Assembly (NCBI RefSeq): GCF_005405385.1
Contig: NZ_BJDY01000001.1
Span: 1-64,000, forward strand
Direction: 5' to 3'
DNA: 64,000 nt
Origin: Lactiplantibacillus mudanjiangensis
GTDB lineage: Bacteria > Bacillota > Bacilli > Lactobacillales > Lactobacillaceae
Shown here one piece after another: positions 60,428 to 64,000 of this stretch (within the stretch, counting starts at the first letter, position 1; every line of letters begins with the position of its first letter). The notes beneath the pieces were generated by a model. That model worked only from the letters and a program-made list of their open reading frames with translations. It was not told the DNA's origin and did no database searches. Made by a program: the position numbers and the translations under genes.

Positions 60428-61231
60428 TTAAATCAATTGATATTCAATAGAGATTTGATTGGAACTAGCCTTGGTTGTTAAGCGTTCCGCAAGATTTAAT
60501 TGCCAATAGTTATCAGCGATTTTTAATTGTTGCTGATGGACAGTTTTCTGAATCTTAGCTAAGGCGGCCATAATATCAACGCGTTCACTGGATGCCGTCA
60601 TCACTAAATATCTGCCGGCTGGTCGCGTAATAATGGGTACCGTAGTTTGTTTTGTATTGCTAACGGTTTTAATGATGCGGAAGTTGGCTTCGGGATAGTG
60701 TTCAGGTGAGCTGTCTTTGAGTGCAGTTAAAAAGCCAGATTCTTGTTTATTAAGCAACTTCAGGGGATTAATTAAGCGATAAAATTCCTGATAAAGCTGA
60801 CTAATATCATCGTCGGTGCAGCCAACAGATTGTGATGAACACCAAAAATCAGTAGCCGGTCGTTCAATAATGGTTGGGGTCAACGTCATCGTTGGAATTG
60901 CAGATTGCGGATGTTCGTAACGTTCAGTCAGCACCGTTTGTAATTCAGTTAAATTCGTGATTTCAGATTGGATTTTGGCAAGTGTTTGTTGTAATTGTTG
61001 ATCCAAGCTTTCCGGTTGTTGCTGTGCTTGTAGGTGTTTAATATCTTTGACTGATAAACCGAGCTTACGTAATTGTAAAATGAATTTTAATTGATAAAGC
61101 TGATCATAATCATAGTAACGATAGCCATTAGGAGCAACTTTGGCTGGTTTGAATAATTCATTCTCGTCATAAAAGAGTAACGTACGCCGGGTCGTACCAG
61201 CTAAAGCGGCAAATTTTCGAATTGTTAACAT
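60428..61231 (-). CDS. MerR-family regulator with GyrI-like effector domain
   Basis: A 267-residue BmrR/TipA-like regulator: residues 1-70 are the MerR winged helix (LTIRKFAALAGTTRRTLLFYDEN ... YRYYDYDQ), about 75-115 a coiled coil, and 125-267 a GyrI-like ligand-binding domain. It likely senses a hydrophobic or cationic compound. AAGGAGG precedes the ATG. Divergent from the alcohol dehydrogenase-like gene, its probable target. Confidence 0.88.
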   Translation of the reverse strand: MLTIRKFAALAGTTRRTLLFYDENELFKPAKVAPNGYRYYDYDQLYQLKFILQLRKLGLSVKDIKHLQAQQQPESLDQQLQQTLAKIQSEITNLTELQTVLTERYEHPQSAIPTMTLTPTIIERPATDFWCSSQSVGCTDDDISQLYQEFYRLINPLKLLNKQESGFLTALKDSSPEHYPEANFRIIKTVSNTKQTTVPIITRPAGRYLVMTASSERVDIMAALAKIQKTVHQQQLKIADNYWQLNLAERLTTKASSNQISIEYQLI

Positions 61232-61247
61232 TTTTTCAGTTTCCTCC

Positions 61248-61278
61248 TTGAGGTGTCCCTTACGTTACAGTTTACACT
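61248..61278 (+). promoter_or_regulatory. Possible MerR-type promoter of the dehydrogenase gene
   Basis: TTGAGG (61248-61253), 19-base spacer and TACACT (61273-61278), with an imperfect dyad CTTA..TAAG across 61259-61281. The long spacer fits control by the divergent MerR protein, but the boxes are weak. Confidence 0.4.
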
Positions 61279-61322
61279 AAGCCTTGTAGAAATAAATGAG
61301 TTAACTTAATGGAGGTTCGATT

Positions 61323-62267
61323 ATGAAAGCAGTTGTGGTTAATAAACCTGGCGATTCAAGTGTCTTAGAACTAGTTGATCGGCCAATGCCGGTTGCGGAT
61401 GCCACGCATTCGGTAATGAAGATTAAAGCCTTTGGTGTGCATCGCTATGAAGTGTTGACGCGTGAGGGCGGGTCGCCCAGTGTTCAATTTCCACGCGTGA
61501 TTGGGGTGGAAGCAGTTGGTGAAATTGCGGCTACTGATCCGGCGTCAGCCCTAACGGTTGGTCAACGGGTTATCACGTTAAACGGTGGGTTTGGTCGTGA
61601 ATTTGATGGGAGTAATCAGGAATATGCCTTAGTCCCCAATGAACAACTTTATTCGGTTCAATATCAAGGCAGCTGGGTCGATCTCGCCCAATATCCAGAA
61701 ACCTTTGTGACGGCTTGGGGCTCAATTAAGAGTTTGCGTTTACAACCAGGGCAAACGATGTTAGTGCGAGGCGGGACTAGTGCGGTTGGTCTGGCAATGA
61801 TTCAATTGGCCCATGCGATTGGGCTTAACATCGTGGCTACGACGCGCAAATCAGAACGAGTTGCACAACTTAAAGCTTTGGGAGCAGATGAGGTCGTATT
61901 AGATGTTGATAGTCAATTGCAGACGGACCAACAGATTGATGGGATTGTTGATTTAGTTGGTACAGCCACGGTTAAAGACTCCATGCAACACCTACAAGTC
62001 GGGGGCACATGTTGTGTTGTCGGGTTGCTGGCTGGTGAATGGATCATGCCAGATTTCTCACCATTTGAGTTACAAAATCGGTATTTGACTGATTATGATT
62101 CTGGTTTCGTTGACCAAGCGTTAATTGATGAATTGTTTACTTTGATTAATCGTGACCATCTTGAAATTCCAATCACGAAAGTCTTCAAGTTAACGGAACT
62201 TGCGGCGGCCCATGATTTTGTGATGCGCAATCCAGCAATGGGTGAAGTCATCGTAACGACTGATTAA
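61323..62267 (+). CDS. Zinc-free alcohol dehydrogenase/quinone oxidoreductase family protein
   Basis: A 314-residue medium-chain dehydrogenase of the quinone-reductase branch: VIGVEAVGEIAATD, then the NADPH fold VRGGTSAVGLAMIQLAHAIG with the AxxGxxG-type loop, and no structural zinc Cys cluster. Probably reduces quinones or enones. TGGAGG lies eight bases before the ATG. Divergent from the MerR-GyrI regulator. Confidence 0.9.
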   Translation: MKAVVVNKPGDSSVLELVDRPMPVADATHSVMKIKAFGVHRYEVLTREGGSPSVQFPRVIGVEAVGEIAATDPASALTVGQRVITLNGGFGREFDGSNQEYALVPNEQLYSVQYQGSWVDLAQYPETFVTAWGSIKSLRLQPGQTMLVRGGTSAVGLAMIQLAHAIGLNIVATTRKSERVAQLKALGADEVVLDVDSQLQTDQQIDGIVDLVGTATVKDSMQHLQVGGTCCVVGLLAGEWIMPDFSPFELQNRYLTDYDSGFVDQALIDELFTLINRDHLEIPITKVFKLTELAAAHDFVMRNPAMGEVIVTTD

Positions 62268-62738
62268 GTAGAAAAATTAGATTGAAAGTGCGTTTTAGTG
62301 CTTAGTTTTATTGGACTAAAGTACTAGCGCACTTTTTTGATTTTAAAATGAAATAATGTTCGAAATAAAAAAATTTATTTGTTGTGGAAAAAAGTGCAGT
62401 TCAACAGGGGGTTAAGCGGCAAACCATGATTGTGTGTTGACGGAATAATCTAGTCCATCAAGCTTAGTTTCAATGCGGCATAGATTCTTGGTTATGATCG
62501 TTGAATATTGTTGATAACGCAGTGATTAAGAGCAATAATCATTGAGTTTAATAGACTGGATAAAATAAGTATTAGTAATTAATAGTGTTAATTAAATTAA
62601 TGATATTTTGAAGATAATTTCATATCTTGATATCAATGAAAATTGTAAGTCTTTTTATCATCATGCTCTACTCAAAATAATGTAAGATAATTAGTGTTCA
62701 GAGATGTTAGAATTAATAAATTGAAAGGAGCGATGAGT
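62268..62738. other. Intergenic stretch, 471 bases
   Basis: Beyond the terminator at 62285-62338 the sequence is strongly AT-rich with no open frame or clear repeat; it presumably holds the promoter of the surface protein gene that follows. Confidence 0.5.
62285..62338 (+). terminator. Terminator of the dehydrogenase gene
   Basis: Arms AAAGTGCG..AGT..CTTAGT and ACTAAA..ACT..CGCACTTT followed by TTTT. Confidence 0.85.
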
Positions 62739-64000
62739 ATGCAACACCGGCGATTATGGTACCGGAGCGGCCTCGGTCTAGCATTAGCAATAGGCATGAT
62801 TGGCTACCCGGAACCACAAACGATTATTCGGGCGGTACCCCAATCGCAAGCGAGCATCGAGAAAAAATTATCATCGACTGCTAGTGTGTTTTCTGATACG
62901 ACACCGGTGTCGGAGAGTGCCGCTAGTAGTCAGACATCATCGGCAGCAACTGATTCGTCTGTGGATGAGAAAGTGAATAATCATTCCGATTCAGAAGCAA
63001 GCAGTGATAGTCGTTCAAGTACAAAGCTGGAAAAAGATAAAAAATCAGAAACGGCTATGACGAAAGCGACTAGGGCAGCGGAGATGGTCAATGGGACTGT
63101 TGCGATGACATTGGATACAAATGGTACCTTGCATTTAAGTGGTGGCTCATTTGGGACTGATGTTGGAAATTGGATTACACAAACGTTGACCGCTAATGGC
63201 TATAATCCAACGCAAGTTTCAAAAGTGGTGATTGAGGGGCGAATTACGACCTATAACATCAGTAATTATAATTACCTGTTTGCGGGGTTAGCTAACTTAA
63301 CAACTATTGAGGGTTTAGCTAATGTGGATCTGTCTAATGTGACCAGCCTAGAATATCTATTCAACGAAGACCGTCAGTTGCGGCAAGTTGATTTCGGACA
63401 ACGTAACCTGTCGAGGGTTCAAAGTTTTAAAGGCATGTTTTATCAATGTTCATCTTTAACAACGATCACTGGGATTAGTCAGTGGCAGACCACGAGTGTG
63501 ACGGATCTCTCACAAATGTTTACCGGTTGTTCGCAATTGGTGACACTAGACTTGAATGGTTGGGATGTTAGCCAAGTGGTCAGGCTGGTTGCAACATTTA
63601 AGGATTGTGCTAAGTTAACAACATTGAATGTCGCTGATTGGAGTACTGGCTCGTTGATTACGTTGGAAGATACATTTAATGGTGATAGTTCTTTAACGAC
63701 ACTGCCGGTTGGTAAATGGAATGTTGGTAAAGTCGGCACTTTAATTAGAACGTTTAATTATTGTTCTTCGTTAACGTCATTGGATGTTGCCAACTGGGAT
63801 ACGCGGCAGGTGATGGTCATGTCCGCAACATTTAGAGGAATGTCCAAGATAAAATCGTTACCGATTGATAAGTGGCAAACAGGGCGTGTGCATAATATGC
63901 AACTTACGTTCTATGAAGATGCCAGTTTGGAAAACATAAATATCGCTAATTGGGATACGAGTCAGGTTAATTCGTTAGATTATACTTTTGCAAAACTTTC
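62739..64000 (+). CDS. BspA/DUF285-type surface protein (start only)
   Basis: Frame open from ATG 62739 (GAAAGGAG eight bases upstream) to the window end, at least 420 residues. After a signal-like N-terminus (GLGLALAIGMIGYPEP) there is a Ser/Thr/Lys-rich spacer to about residue 120, then a beta-rich entry (MTLDTNGTLHLSGGSF) and at least seven repeats of 23-25 residues of the form W..sxVxxLxxTFxxCsxLTTLdVxxWdTsxV, the DUF285/BspA leucine-rich-like repeat. Such proteins are large cell-wall adhesins in lactobacilli. The C-terminal anchor lies outside the window. Confidence 0.9.
   Translation, partial: MQHRRLWYRSGLGLALAIGMIGYPEPQTIIRAVPQSQASIEKKLSSTASVFSDTTPVSESAASSQTSSAATDSSVDEKVNNHSDSEASSDSRSSTKLEKDKKSETAMTKATRAAEMVNGTVAMTLDTNGTLHLSGGSFGTDVGNWITQTLTANGYNPTQVSKVVIEGRITTYNISNYNYLFAGLANLTTIEGLANVDLSNVTSLEYLFNEDRQLRQVDFGQRNLSRVQSFKGMFYQCSSLTTITGISQWQTTSVTDLSQMFTGCSQLVTLDLNGWDVSQVVRLVATFKDCAKLTTLNVADWSTGSLITLEDTFNGDSSLTTLPVGKWNVGKVGTLIRTFNYCSSLTSLDVANWDTRQVMVMSATFRGMSKIKSLPIDKWQTGRVHNMQLTFYEDASLENINIANWDTSQVNSLDYTFAKL

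Overview
The window looks like the chromosome of a lactobacillus of the Lactiplantibacillus plantarum group. The reasons are moderate GC, strong AGGAGG-type ribosome binding sites, an S(MK) riboswitch in front of metK (a signal typical of Lactobacillales), a T-box in front of leuS, PepV, MucBP-type and BspA-type surface proteins, and a gene order (metK, an MFS gene, leuS, a flippase, an RsuA-type gene, ugpCAEB) that I recall from L. plantarum. The species assignment is inference. No prophage, insertion sequence with a transposase, or CRISPR array was seen.

Layout. 1-760: eight tRNA genes (Val, Phe, Tyr, Trp, His, Gln, Cys, Leu). 0.9-5.0 kb: small accessory genes on the minus strand (a frameshifted HTH gene, a lipoprotein, two small secreted proteins), an ASCH-like gene, a GNAT acetyltransferase and a phosphoesterase. 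5.3-11.8 kb: an aromatic amino acid operon led by an attenuator whose 18-residue leader peptide is packed with Tyr and Phe codons. The operon encodes an MFS transporter fused to chorismate mutase, AroC, a PheA-like protein of unknown activity, AroA, TyrA and AroK. 11.8-16 kb: an amber-split pseudogene, a membrane glycerophosphodiesterase and a beta-helix-like surface protein. 16-27 kb: hemH-mntH, a TSUP permease, a secreted coiled-coil protein, permease-alsS, mmuM and a DagK-family kinase. Two inverted copies of a roughly 300-bp structured intergenic repeat lie here. 27-35 kb: S(MK)-metK, an MFS pump with a hydrolase, a methyltransferase gene without a standard start codon, PAP2, and T-box-leuS.

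35-52.8 kb: a MucBP protein, a MurJ-type flippase, an RsuA-type pseudouridine synthase, a GGDEF-EAL protein, nnrD, pepV, a universal stress protein, a glycerol-3-phosphate/glycerophosphodiester uptake operon (ugpCAEB plus glpQ) behind a PhoP-box-like array, a deoxynucleoside kinase, mscL, and an MFS-phosphatase-flavodoxin-like operon. 52.8-62.3 kb: an accessory stretch with a secreted two-repeat protein, a MerR-controlled SRPBCC-SDR operon, an EamA transporter, the scar of a deleted ABC transporter, a 46-residue secreted peptide, a TetR-controlled oxidoreductase operon, an EamA remnant, and a second MerR regulator next to an alcohol dehydrogenase/quinone reductase-like gene. 62.7 kb to the end: the start of a BspA/DUF285-type surface protein that runs off the window.

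The most interesting signals are the Phe/Tyr leader-peptide attenuator, the pair of structured repeats, the long palindromes placed inside or after two riboswitches, and the operon member that resembles prephenate dehydratase only weakly. Five genes are broken or have abnormal starts: a frameshift, an amber codon, an internal deletion, a C-terminal remnant and a missing start codon.
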